A DNA stretch of 64,000 nucleotides from assembly GCA_030704615.1 (NCBI GenBank), contig CM060733.1, positions 63,490,001 to 63,554,000 on the forward strand, read 5' to 3'. Shown here piece by piece: positions 1 through 10,400 of the stretch. Position numbers and translations under genes: made by a program. The notes beneath the pieces are model-generated. The model had not been told where the DNA came from. It saw only the letters and a list, made by a program, of their open reading frames with translations, and ran no database searches. How positions within the stretch are numbered: position 1 is the first letter of the stretch; each line of letters starts with the position of its first letter. This DNA is from Takakia lepidozioides. Its lineage: Eukaryota > Streptophyta > Takakiopsida > Takakiales > Takakiaceae.

Positions 1-731
1 GGATTCCCTGTCGCATGACCGTTACACAAATGTCGCTCCTTTATTAGTGCACCTGCCAGCCATTAGTGGACAGCTGTTCGTCCGCAATGTAGTAATCGAT
101 GTCTGACGCATGTCGCCCAAAATGAACGGCGTGTCGTTTATTTGAACGGTTTCAATAATTGAAAATAACAGCGACAGATAATATAAATAAATACCACATT
201 GCATATAAACAACGACTGCTCAACCTAAAACCAATGGTCTGACTGCTCAGCCTAAACTAAAATGCCTATGCCATCATAACCTTGCCACCGTGGAATAAAA
301 TATATGGGCCATCTGGCGCACAATCTCAGACAAATAAATGTAAATGAACGAGTGTTTGATGACATATTTTGGATATCATACACATTCATCCTTGTAATCC
401 AACCCCATGTACGTTTCACAGTTTGGACTTTCCAGGTGCGCATGATCATTGGTACTAGTATAACGATGCATTTACTTCAGGTTCCGAGAAGTCGGCTCTG
501 AACAGCTACCGAAATTGCTCCTAGGGATACTCTGTCTACCGGGGCAAACAAAAAAAGTAATTAAAATGGACTTCTGCATGTCTGGAGGAATAACAGAATG
601 TGCACAATCATCGTGTGAGCTTTCTCCACGATATTCTCTGCTCATTCTTCAACAGTGTACTGGAGACCTCAGTCAACAGATTTCACTGAAGAGCTGCGAT
701 AGCAAGGCATCTTCGTACTAGAGGAGAGAAG
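1..731. other. No gene recognised
   Basis: Only short, unconvincing open frames occur on either strand. No transposon ends or RNA gene could be identified. The stretch lies directly 5' of the transposase-like remnant and may be part of the same decayed element. Confidence 0.4.
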
Positions 732-2120
732 ATGGCTTCCTCTGAAGCGGAGTTCTTTTCTGACAACAAACCAATGCCGTTCTCCAAGGAAGCCCTTGAC
801 AATGGATTCGCTATTGTCCTGGAACATGTCTTGTCTACCCGGTTTGAGCTTCAGAATGGCTCTATCTTTTTGGAGAAAGAGGTGTACGATTTGGAAGGGA
901 AGTTGTTGAAGTACTCTTTCCAAAACCGTGATGAGACGGCTCATGTCAGCCAGTGGAGAGTGCGCCCTGGTCGATACAGAGTACTTGGAGAACCTCGGCG
1001 GAAGTCCCTTGGATCATATGTGACGCCCGGGACTGCTGCTTCAGTTGTTGAAGACAAGAAGGAGATGGTGGTGAAAAAAGAGCAGACGTCCTCCACTCCA
1101 ATCGTTGAGCTTTTGGATTCGTCCGATGATGACATAAGTGAAATTCCAAATCTAGGCCTTCATACTGTAGTTGGGGAAGCGGATGAAGATTGCATTTGTA
1201 GTGTCATTCCAAAATTGCGGGTGATGGGAGGAATGACAGTTTCAAAAGTGAGTTGCGAGGAATTCATTGGGAATCTTTGAAGCAGGTACCTGTGAAGTTC
1301 CTGCCAGAGACTTTTGATGGCGATATCCTATTCGAGCTGCCTCCTCCTCCGCGAGTTGGAGGTGTCACAATCATGATGCATGGAATGGACAAACACGATG
1401 GGCACCCGTGGTGCAGAACAAAAACATCCAATATTCAAAATGATGACAAGCTTGTTTTCTAGAGAACAGTTTGCAATGGACACCTTAGGTGTGATAATTT
1501 GAATTGCAGACACTTTCTTTAGTCTGGGGCTCACAATCAAAGCGAGTGGGAGGGTCTGGCGGAAAATCCATTTAAGCCTGGGACTGCCCCTCCACCGGCA
1601 AACACTTTCATTTGCAAATTCTACAAACTTGTGCCATCCTGCCTGGCGCTGTGCGGAGCAAGAATGTACTATGTTGTCCACCGTTTGAAAACAATGACAA
1701 GAGCTTGTGTGCATTTCGGTTTCCATAACCATCCTATCTCGAAGGGGGATTACAGGGAGAGTGTTGAGACAATATCGACGTTGATTAAACAAGAGTACAA
1801 GAGAAACCCATCCGCAACAACATCTGCAATTGCTCTTGGCGTAAGCAAGTCCTTCTTGGAAAGCCATATTTTGAGTGAAGGGGATTCTGTGGGGACTTAA
1901 CTTGACAGCAGGTCAATTTCCCCAATTGCACATGTCCTGATTTTGTGAATATGCTATCAACCAGTTTGGGCAAGAGAGGTAAATTCATACCCTGCAAACA
2001 TTTGTATTTCATATTTTTGAAGAGGATGGTTTGCGATCCCAAACATGACAACTTCGTTCACTAGGCCACTCTAAGTTTCAACGAGGTCGATACTCTATTG
2101 CAGCGGGATACAACACATAG
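732..2120 (+). pseudogene. Decayed transposase-like gene (zinc-finger, Mutator-like type)
   Basis: An open frame of 182 codons (732-1280) is followed by pieces in changing frames that read as one protein. The piece near 1380-1430 contains HDGHPWCRTKTSNIQND. The piece near 1465-1515 contains CNGHLRCDNLNC. The piece at 1523-1900 has C...P-S-C-L-A-L-C followed by MTRACVHFGFHNHP, a C-C...H-x-H pattern like the WRKY/GCM1-type zinc fingers at the N-terminus of Mutator-like transposases. Further down, about 1945-2110, is PCKHLYFIFLKRMVCDP, which resembles a SWIM-like or catalytic-core tail. Stops and frame changes separate the blocks, so the copy is dead unless some gaps are introns. I recognise the style of protein from transposon-derived hypothetical proteins of mosses and ferns, not an exact family. 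A domesticated gene with introns is less likely. Confidence 0.5.
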
Positions 2121-2620
2121 GTAGCATCAACTATGCAATGTGGTATGTGGACAACCATGCTATGAAATGTCCAATTTGCAACATTCATGGAAATTCAATT
2201 CAAATCAATTCGTTTGCAACATCGTCGGCGGTGCAATGATATGGGCATCCCTTATCCCTCCATTATGCTTCCAACTATACTGAGTGAGCTCTGAGTGACA
2301 ACTTTTATAAGCACATGCATCATTGCACCGTTCGAAGTCTACATGTCTTCCTGTCGCTATGCACTGCAATCATCTTTTGAAGATGATCCTAACTCTCATT
2401 GTTATTTGGGGAGGGACTCTGGTCTTCTCGTGGCAGCCTCTATGGCGCACACTTTGTGAGGATATTTTCTAATCTTCGTAATTGTAAAAGTGAAAGAAAC
2501 ATTTGTAATTGCACAATGTTGGATGCTACAATTGTAGGCCTCATGGTAGTCTTGATTGTATTCAGCCAAGGATTCCCTGCATTAATCCCACGGTCATAGG
2601 ACCATCCTCGGTTTATAGGC
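2121..2620. other. No gene recognised
   Basis: AT-rich sequence with no supported coding region, RNA gene or transposon end. Confidence 0.4.
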
Positions 2621-2635
2621 GACGCATGTTAGTGT

Positions 2636-2819
2636 TGACGTGGCTGATGACGGCGCAGTGCCACATCATCATTTGCCGCCACATCAGTCTGCTGACATGA
2701 CGCTCATGCCACGTCAGCATGGGTGCAGGCTCATGCCACGTCAGCTGGCGTGAGCGTACGCTCGCGTGCTCACGCGCAAGGCTCACGCCATTGCGTCGTT
2801 GGTATCCTCCTTGTATATA
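2636..2819 (+). promoter_or_regulatory. Cluster of ACGT-core boxes upstream of a TATA-like motif
   Basis: TGACGTGGC at 2636-2644 and two copies of TGCCACGTCAGC at 2707-2718 and 2734-2745 are C/G-box hybrid sites of the kind bound by plant bZIP factors. A TATATA stretch follows at 2814-2819, about 70 bp downstream. The arrangement is promoter-like and would fire to the right. No convincing gene follows, so this could be the U3 region of an LTR or the promoter of a decayed gene. Confidence 0.3.
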
Positions 2820-4253
2820 GGTGGAATTTGAGCTGATGAGGGGTGACGTACGTCCCAGCTCCGTAGCCTGCTCCATTGTAGCTGGGTGGCATTGCTCGTT
2901 GCCTTGGTGCGAGGTAGAAAATCTCCTCACCATAGGTGCGTCCATTGGGGGCGACGACGGTCTAGAGGGGTGCTCCATTTTTTGCAGCACATAGCACTGC
3001 GCATTTGGAAAGACTGTATTCAGGCTGGAACCATCATAGACTTGAGACTTATAATTTGTTGTCCACCAGGGGCTGGAGGCATGAAAGTTGAAGCTTAAAA
3101 GCTGGTGTCTGATGTGGCTTGAGAATCGCGTTGGGGGGTGTGACGTTAGAGTGTTGCCTGTATACCCGGTCTGAGTAGTCATAACCAACCATAGGGGGGG
3201 CTGAGTCGATGAAGGCTCACCTGTTGCATGGTGGGTCATTGACTGATAGAGAGAGGGCGTGTGGAAGAGCTTCACCTGGAAAACTGGGGGGTGTCCATTG
3301 GCCATAGTGAGGAGCAAGATGAGAGTTGCATCATGGAGGAAAACATACGGCGTATGATGATTCGTGCTGTCATAGTGTTGCGCATTGCGCAGGCTTGCGG
3401 AGGGGCTTGCCGGGGTCCAGAAGCGCCTGGCCCGCTGAGAGGGAGGTCGCAACAAGCTCGTGTTCAAAATGCACCCGAAAGACACAAGGAAGAGAAATGA
3501 AAAAGTACTAGAAAAAGACGTAGATAAGAATGAAAAGCTTAGAAGAGACGCCAGGAGCAGGGCGTGTAAAGCATAGAGATAACAGCTTGGGGCAGGGCCC
3601 CAGCGCTGCGCTGCAGAGGGGGGAGAGATAAGCTTGGCCATGGCGGCGAGCGGAGCTAAACTTAGATAGAGCTTAAAAAGGCGGAGCCTCTAGAATAGGG
3701 GGGTAAAAGGTACGGAGGGGAGAGAGGATATAGTAGAACCCTAGAAGATAACCATGACTACGGACTTTGGCTGAGAGAGTGGTGAGAGGGCGGAGCTCCG
3801 CCCCCATGCAATCGTGGCTCGCACCTGGGGAGGAAGGGAAGTTGGGATGGCGCAGCAGTACTGCAGAGCTGCGAAGGGGAGTTAATAGCCGCCAAGGGAA
3901 AGGGACCAGGGGGGGGAAGACGGCGCTAGACGCATGCAGGAAGATAGATTGACATGCATTAGTCCAGCAAAGTAGGGTTAATCAAACCCGAGTTCCAGTG
4001 ATGAGTGTACAAGCAAGATTAGGACTTGCCGCACAGGGAGAAGATAGAGGGGAGGGAGGTAGAGACTAGAGACAAAGGCGGCGGGCCTTCAAAAAAACTC
4101 ATTATTCCTATTGTCTTCCGTTTGAAAAAAAATAAAAAATACATTATACGTCTTGAGGTTGAGCCTCAAGCCAAGGACATTAGCTCAAGCCATAGCCTAT
4201 AGAATCTCTACCTATGTTTCTGGAATATTCCGCTCAAGTCTCAAGCCCTGCGG
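2820..4253. other. GC- and purine-rich stretch, nothing assigned
   Basis: Contains a long minus-strand open frame (2613-3641) without recognisable domains and with an unlikely residue composition, plus several short frames. The sequence may be LTR or leader material from a retroelement, but no paired LTR, primer site or protein domain was found in the window. Confidence 0.3.
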
Positions 4254-4773
4254 GTCCTAACCAGTGTTGGACTGGTATCAAGTTTTTTACATACCAGTCC
4301 GGTCCTGGTTACCAGGCGTATCACAAAGTTTTCATACCAATCTGGTCTATATAATGGTGGATGTATATTTGTCCAAATATTGGTATTAGTATGAGTATCA
4401 TGACCACAATACCAGTTGGTATGAGGTATCAACTCTGGTATCATCCTTTATGTGTATTGTATTTATTTTCACTTGATATTTGCTATTTGATAAACTTGTA
4501 ATTCAAAGATGGCTTTAGAAGTAAATATACATAAATACAAATGTATAGGCAAATGTACACATAAATTAATATGGTACACATACCAGAGTAAATGAGGTAG
4601 ACTGCGGGGGAGTACTGGTATTGTGGCTTGGTATGAAAAAACTGATACCGTCTGGAATATGACCAAGTATTCTCCCAAACGATACCAGACTGGTCTGGTA
4701 TCTAATACCAGTGCATATACCAGTACTTTATACCAGTCCTTCACCTATATACCAGTCCAACACTGGTCCTAAC
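4254..4773. mobile_element. Short non-autonomous hAT-type element with target duplications
   Basis: The 504-bp element (4262-4765) begins CAGTGTTGGACTGGTAT and ends with its exact reverse complement. It is flanked by perfect 8-bp direct repeats GTCCTAAC at 4254-4261 and 4766-4773. An 8-bp duplication with CAG-type ends is the hAT signature. The interior has no long frame but is packed with ACTGGTA/TACCAGT motifs on both strands, plausibly subterminal transposase-binding repeats. A related element lies near 37.1-38.1 kb. Confidence 0.88.
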
Positions 4774-5304
4774 CATGATGGCCGTTTTGGGATTGCATAC
4801 ACAATTGAACACTAGACTTGTTGAGGCTTTCTGTGCTGCCTGCGCTGTGTGTCCGATCTAGGTCGGGTCCATTCTCGCTTGCACACTCGTGATACAGGTT
4901 AGAAGACAAACACAGATTACTCGCTCAGACGACGGCGAGGAGATGACCAAGACGTAAATTTTTGACATGTGCTGGGAAGTGCAGTGGCAAGGCTTCCAGA
5001 GCGGCCACCCTCTTCTTTCGGTGACGGAGAGAGAGATGATGTGTCCCTGGAAAGAACAGAAGCCCAGAGACGAACAAAATGTGGCAGCAAATGATAGTTC
5101 ACAGCTATGCGTGATCCTTGAAGCTGGACGATCGTTTCCATATGTAGAGGAGTCTGCTGTGGCAATCGTTTCTTCAACCGGGGTTGCAAGTACACGGACC
5201 AAAACACATCTTTCTCTTTCTCACTCGCCGGCGGGGATGGCAGCATCTTCCCGCGTTTGCCTGCACATGCCCACTCCATACGCAAGGCATTGTCCTCTCG
5301 CTTC
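4774..5304. other. No gene recognised
   Basis: Open frames here are short and overlapping on both strands, with no recognisable domain. The stretch ends where homology to the second arm of the inverted duplication begins. Confidence 0.4.
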
Positions 5305-5940
5305 GGTCATGCGAGAGTCCTCGCGTCAGGCAGCAGACTAAAGGGCTGGGTTGTGGAGCTGAAAGCTGCATCCCCCTTGGCAATGCGCAGAGGACAGAGT
5401 CCCGTGCATATGGCGGCTATGGCGCCTTCAGGGATGCCATTCAAATTAGGTAATAATACGAAACACTTCGCGGTTTCCTTTTTTGGGGTCGCTGTATTGT
5501 ATGTATGCGCCGTCGGATCCAGGCTCCGAATTGTCTTTTGCGCAATTCAGCAAAAACGAATGTACTGTGGGCAAAGAAGCAAGAAAGCGCACGGGATCAT
5601 TAGACTGGTGATCGATAACTGGTGATAATTGGTATATCTGGCGCGTAGGTCAATGCTGGAGCATGGAACTGCGGTGGCAGGAGTTCCTTAAAGATCCTTC
5701 ACAATGGTGGGACAGTAGCCTTGACACGGTGAGCTTTCTTCATGTATGATGAGAAGGAGTCCGAGGGAGTTTGACTGCACTCTTGAATGATCGTATTGTG
5801 TGGACTGGATTGTACCCCTAGTTGTTGAGTGGAGTTAGAATCTCGCTTTGCTCTGCAAAGACTGCTTTTACTGCCCGTGTAGCAGGATGTTCTGCCTGAG
5901 CAGGGCATGAAAGTAGGAGGCACAAGCTTTTCCCTGTGGC

Positions 5941-6000
5941 TGCTCAGCTGCTCCTTGGTGGTTTTCACAGAGCAGTCCAAAATCTCCAGACTACAGACAT
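5941..6000 (+). repeat. PPR leader repeat, partial copy a
   Basis: First half only: GGTGGTTTTCACAG followed by AGCAGTCCAAAAT and CCAGACTACAGACAT. The downstream WxDGxxNPPW-coding half is missing. Confidence 0.6.
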
Positions 6001-6390
6001 AAACTGGCTTAGCATCAGTGTACGTTTGGACGTGTTCGACTGTTCCTCATTGTGTACAGTCCAATGGAGCCCAAAGTGACTTGCATGATGAAAGCTCCCT
6101 AGCACTCCTCCATAAAGCAACTTGTCAAAATGTTGATGCTGTGGGATTTTCGGGCACAAAGGGCTACTGTGGAGCATGGAGCAGAGCTGGCAAGATTTTC
6201 TTAAAGCTCCTTCACAATGGTGAGACAACCGCAATGGCAAGGTGTGGCTTTCTTAATGTAAGACGTGAAGAAGTTTGTCCATTCTGCAAAAATGTAGGCT
6301 CTTCCTGTTGGTATCATGATTTGGTATTTTTCCTGGTGTTTACAAGGTGCTTGGGAGGGTCAGTGTGGTCTTAGGAGGCCGAGTTTAAAT

Positions 6391-6560
6391 CTATGGCTGC
6401 TCAGCTGCACCGCGGTGGTTCTCCTTACAGACCAATCCAAGATCACCTGACTACAGACACAAGCAACACACCCAAGCAGTCCTTTTGGGTTGATGGTCAG
6501 TTGAATCCGCCATGGGTGAAAGAAAAGCTAGCTACCTTCATGACACAAGTTCAAGGACAA
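6391..6560 (+). repeat. PPR leader repeat, copy b
   Basis: Contains GGTGGTTCTCCTTACAG, ACCAATCCAAGATC and a frame encoding FWVDGQLNPPWVKEKLA. It lies about 0.65 kb upstream of the PPR1 frame. The polypyrimidine-CAG motif would serve as a 3' splice site. Confidence 0.65.
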
Positions 6561-7197
6561 TGTGGTGAGGGCACCTTCTTCTTCAACACATTTCAGATTG
6601 TTTCCTCTCTTATAAGAGTCATCCCTATATCGTGTTGAATTCTGCAAGCTGGTTGGGTGGATCTCTGGTGGTTTGGAGACATTTTCACATGTTACTGTTT
6701 CAGCAGGAAAGTATCCAAAAACAAATAACAAAGACGAGGAGAAGCTTTGGAATGAATATTTTTCCGACCCCAGTCAATGGAGGAACAATCGGGGAAAAAA
6801 GGTGAATGCCTGATAGATTACAGAGAGAAGCAGACAACAAGATGCATTGCAAAGCTTTTTAAAGCACATTTTAACAGTCTTGGGAGCAATTCAGCATCGG
6901 AGCTAGTGTGTGATAAGTAGGGTTGGGGTGTTTGCTAGAACAAATCTAGGCTCTCATTGTTAGCTGCTAGCAGCATGGTGAGGATCTATACATGACTAGT
7001 GCAGAGGCAGGGATAGCTGAAGGAGCAGGGATAGAGTGTGGGTCCAGATTCATCCAAGAGGGCCGGATTTCAAGCAGCACAAGATTTTGTCTGATTTCCT
7101 GTGGATTGATGGCCACAAGAAACCTTCATGGGTAGATGGTCAACTGGAAGCAGCAGCAGCGGTGGCAGCACAGTTGATAAAATCAGGCACCTCGACC

Positions 7198-9978
7198 ATG
7201 ACCACAGCTTCCGAAAGACGACCAAGAGAGCGAGTCCACAAAGCCTCTTCTGGCACCTCTGGGCATGTGAGGATGCTATGTGAGGCAGGGCGACTGAAAG
7301 AGGCTCTGCAGACCTTAAACCAAGGAGGCATTTCAGCAGATTCGGATACTTATGTCTGTCTCTTGCATAAATGCATCAAGATGAAAGGCCTGGAAGCTGG
7401 AAAGCAGGTGCACACTCACATTATCCAACGTGGATTCAAGCCAAACATGTTTCTACACAACACCCTTGTCAACATGTATGTAAAGTGCGGGAGCATCGGG
7501 GACGCTCACGAAGTGTTCAACAGAATGCCTCAACGATGTTTGATCACGTGGAATATAATGATGGCAGGATTTACCAAGCATGGGTGTGGTAGGAATGCTT
7601 TGGAGACATACGACCAAATGATACAGGAAGGGGTGAAGCCCAACCACATCACGTTTGTTTGTGTTTGCAATGCATGTGCAAGCCTGGCATCCCTGGAAAA
7701 GGGCAAAGAGGTCCATGGTGACATCGTCAAAGTTGGAATTGTACCAGATGTCATTCTGAACACTGCGCTGGTGGACATGTATGCCAAATGTGGTTGCATC
7801 GAGCAGGCGAAGGAAGTGTTCGACAATATGGCTGAACGAAATGTGGTGTCATGGAACGTGATGATCGCAGGCTATGCACACCAGGGGCGCAGGATGGAGG
7901 CTTTGGAGACCTATGATCAAATGATGCGGGAAGGGGTGAAGCCTGACCACATCACGTTTGTTTGCGCTTGCAATGCATGTGCGAGCCTGGCAGCCCTGGA
8001 AAAGGGCGAAGAGGTGCATGGTGACATTGTCAAAGCTGGAATTGTACCAGATGTCATTTTGAACAATACCTTGGTGGACATGTATGTCAAATGTGGGTGC
8101 ATCGAGGATGCAAAGCGAGTGTTCCATCATATGGCTGAACGAGATGTGGTGTCATGGAATGCGATGACCGCAGGATATGCACAGCAGGGGCGCGGGATGG
8201 AGGCTTTGGAGACCTACGAGCAAATGATGCAGGATGGGGTGAAGCCGAACCACATCACGTTTGTTTGCATGTGCAATGCGTGCGCAAGCCTGGCAGCCCT
8301 GGAAAAGGGCAAAGAGGTGCATGGTGACATTGTCAAAGCTGGAATTGTACCAGATGTCATTCTGAACACTGCCTTGGTGGACATGTATGCCAAATGTGGG
8401 TGCATCGAGGATGCAAAGCGAGTGTTTGACAACATGGCTGAACGAAATGTGGTGTCATGGAGTGCGATGATTGCAGGATATGCACAGCAGGGGTGCGGGA
8501 TGGAGGCTTTAGACACTTATGAGGAAATGATGTGGGAAGGGGTGAAGCCCAACCACGTCACGTTTGTTTGCATTTGCAATGCGTGTGCGAGCCTGGCAGC
8601 CCTGGAAAAGGGCAAAGAGGTCCATAGTGACATCATCAAAGCTGGAATTATACCAGATGTCATTCTCAACACTGCCCTGGTGGACATGTATGCCAAATGC
8701 CAGAGCATTGACAATGCAAAGGGTGTTTTTGACAATATGGCTGAACGAAATGTGGTGTCGTGGAGCGTGATGATCGCAGGATATGCACAGCAAGGGCGCA
8801 GGATGGAGGCTTTGGAGACCTATGATCAAATGTTATGGGAAGGGGTGAAGCCCGACCACATCATGTTTGTTTGCGTTTGCAATGCTTGTGCAAGCCTAGC
8901 AGCCCTGGAAAAGGGCAAAGAGGTCCATGGTGACATCATCAAAGCTAGAATTGTACCAGATGTCATTCTGAACAATACCCTGGTGGACATGTATGCCAAA
9001 TGTGGGTGCATCGAGGATGCAAAGCAAGTGTTCGACAATATGGCTGAACGAGATGTGGTTTCGTGGAACGCGATGATCGCAGGATATGCCCAGCATGGCT
9101 GTCATAGGGAGGCCTTGCAGTTATTTGAAGGAATGCAATTGGAAGGATTCAAGCCGGATAGTATCACCTTTATATGTGTTCTCTCTGCTTGCAGCCACGT
9201 TGGCCTACTCGATGAAGGGAGACGCTACTTTGCTTCCCTGAGTCCAGATCATGGTGTCACTCCGACAGTAAAGCACTTCGGCTGCATGGTGGACCTTCTT
9301 GGACGTTCAGGGCAATTGGATGAGGCAGAGGACCTCATTAATAAAATGCCAGTCAAACCAGATCCTGTGGTGTGGAAGGCCTTGCTTGGTGCCTGCAGAG
9401 TCCATGGCAATGTGGAGATGGCTGAACGTGCAGCAACATCCATTCTCAAGTGGGATGAGCAGGATGCTGTGACTTATGTGTTGCTATCAAACATCTATGC
9501 CACAGCTGGCAGGTGGGATGATATTGCAAAGGTGAGAAAAATGATGAAGGTCAGAGGGGCTAGAAAGGAGCCAGGTCGCTGCTGCATTGAGGTTGGCAAC
9601 AGGGTGCACACCTTCGTTGTAGATGACAAGTTGCATCCCAAAATTAAGGAGATCCATGCTGAGCTGAGAAGATTGTCTAGGCAGATTAAGGAGGCAGGGT
9701 ATGTGCCTGACACGCACTTTGTATTGCATGATGTGGAGGAGGAGCAAAAGCAATTTTCTCTTTGCCACCACAGTGAGAAGCTGGCCATCGGTTTTGGGCT
9801 GATCAGCACAGCGCCTAGGACGCCTCTCCGTCTTATCAAGAATCTTCGGGTGTGTGGTGACTGCCACACCTCCACCAAGTTCATCTCAAAGATTGTTGGC
9901 CGTGCCATTGTTGTCCGGGACGATAACCGTTTTCACCACTTTGAAGATGGGGTTTGTTCTTGTGAGGATTATTGGTGA
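7198..9978 (+). CDS. PPR gene 1: PLS-class DYW-type pentatricopeptide repeat protein
   Basis: Predicted organellar RNA-binding protein of the PLS class, which carries out site-specific C-to-U editing in plastids or mitochondria. From the first in-frame ATG it has 926 residues; the frame is open upstream to 7036 but begins there with GTG. It contains a first PLS triplet, five near-identical 101-residue PLS triplets marked by NACASL and VDMYAKCG, a last triplet (LSACSHVGLLDEG), then E1/E2, a PG box (KEPGRCCIEV) and the DYW deaminase. Deaminase signatures are HSEKLAIGFGL, CGDCHTSTKF and the C-terminus CSCEDYW. The Glu before DYW replaces the more usual Gly. There are no introns in the frame. An organelle transit peptide could not be verified. 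Leader repeats sit upstream and the locus is duplicated in inverse orientation. Confidence 0.93.
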   Translation: MTTASERRPRERVHKASSGTSGHVRMLCEAGRLKEALQTLNQGGISADSDTYVCLLHKCIKMKGLEAGKQVHTHIIQRGFKPNMFLHNTLVNMYVKCGSIGDAHEVFNRMPQRCLITWNIMMAGFTKHGCGRNALETYDQMIQEGVKPNHITFVCVCNACASLASLEKGKEVHGDIVKVGIVPDVILNTALVDMYAKCGCIEQAKEVFDNMAERNVVSWNVMIAGYAHQGRRMEALETYDQMMREGVKPDHITFVCACNACASLAALEKGEEVHGDIVKAGIVPDVILNNTLVDMYVKCGCIEDAKRVFHHMAERDVVSWNAMTAGYAQQGRGMEALETYEQMMQDGVKPNHITFVCMCNACASLAALEKGKEVHGDIVKAGIVPDVILNTALVDMYAKCGCIEDAKRVFDNMAERNVVSWSAMIAGYAQQGCGMEALDTYEEMMWEGVKPNHVTFVCICNACASLAALEKGKEVHSDIIKAGIIPDVILNTALVDMYAKCQSIDNAKGVFDNMAERNVVSWSVMIAGYAQQGRRMEALETYDQMLWEGVKPDHIMFVCVCNACASLAALEKGKEVHGDIIKARIVPDVILNNTLVDMYAKCGCIEDAKQVFDNMAERDVVSWNAMIAGYAQHGCHREALQLFEGMQLEGFKPDSITFICVLSACSHVGLLDEGRRYFASLSPDHGVTPTVKHFGCMVDLLGRSGQLDEAEDLINKMPVKPDPVVWKALLGACRVHGNVEMAERAATSILKWDEQDAVTYVLLSNIYATAGRWDDIAKVRKMMKVRGARKEPGRCCIEVGNRVHTFVVDDKLHPKIKEIHAELRRLSRQIKEAGYVPDTHFVLHDVEEEQKQFSLCHHSEKLAIGFGLISTAPRTPLRLIKNLRVCGDCHTSTKFISKIVGRAIVVRDDNRFHHFEDGVCSCEDYW

Positions 9979-10235
9979 AACGATGTTTTTCTGGAAAGGT
10001 GCAGGTGTCTTGCTTCATTCATTGATCTGTGTAGCTACTCAGTTCATCCTCCATTTCCTGAGAATATCGACCATGATGTACTGTTGAGAAATGGGAGTGG
10101 GATCTACCCAGTGTAGGTGGGAAGTCAGCACTTGTCTGGAGCAGGTAATGAGGGGAGGGGGGATTTTGACTCAACTCTGGTGATAGTGGAAGGAGATCAG
10201 ATTGCTGTACTAATTTTGATGTGGGCGGTGGAGGT

Positions 10236-10400
10236 TCTCCAAAGCTTGAACATGAAAGTGAATACGATTCGTAATGAGCTTGATTAGTGGGGCAGCTTTG
10301 TGCATTCAGCATCTTAAATTTGGACATGTTTGTATGTTTCTTGTGGTGCTGCTTCAGATAGAGCCCTTGACTAACTCGCATGGATGGGTAATTCACCATA
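10236..10400. other. Junction between duplication arm 1 and the Kelch/coiled-coil gene
   Basis: Homology to arm 2 fades near 10235. The 3' end of the minus-strand Kelch/coiled-coil gene should lie here, but no stop codon or terminator could be chosen with confidence. Confidence 0.3.

Larger units (their letters stand above)
5305..10235 (+). repeat. Inverted segmental duplication, arm 1
   Basis: This block, from CGGTCATGCGAGAG to about 250 bp past the PPR1 stop codon, reappears in reverse orientation at about 29.88-35.46 kb. The homology covers 5' flank, leader repeats, the whole PPR gene and 3' flank, so it is DNA-level duplication rather than retroposition of a message. Arm 2 is longer mainly because its PPR gene has two more 303-bp modules. 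Boundaries were judged by eye and are good to tens of bases. Confidence 0.85.

Noticed and set aside
2613-3641. 342-codon minus-strand open frame
   Set aside because: Hydrophobic start followed by Ser/Thr/His-rich sequence with no domain, no homologue recalled, and strand-wise base skew that makes long chance frames likely.
7570-9080. Regular 303-bp repeats considered as a CRISPR-like or satellite array
   Set aside because: The repeats are in-frame PLS coding modules without unique spacers, in a eukaryotic gene.
7371-9450. Antisense and offset frames inside PPR gene 1
   Set aside because: Same shadow effect; no independent coding signal.
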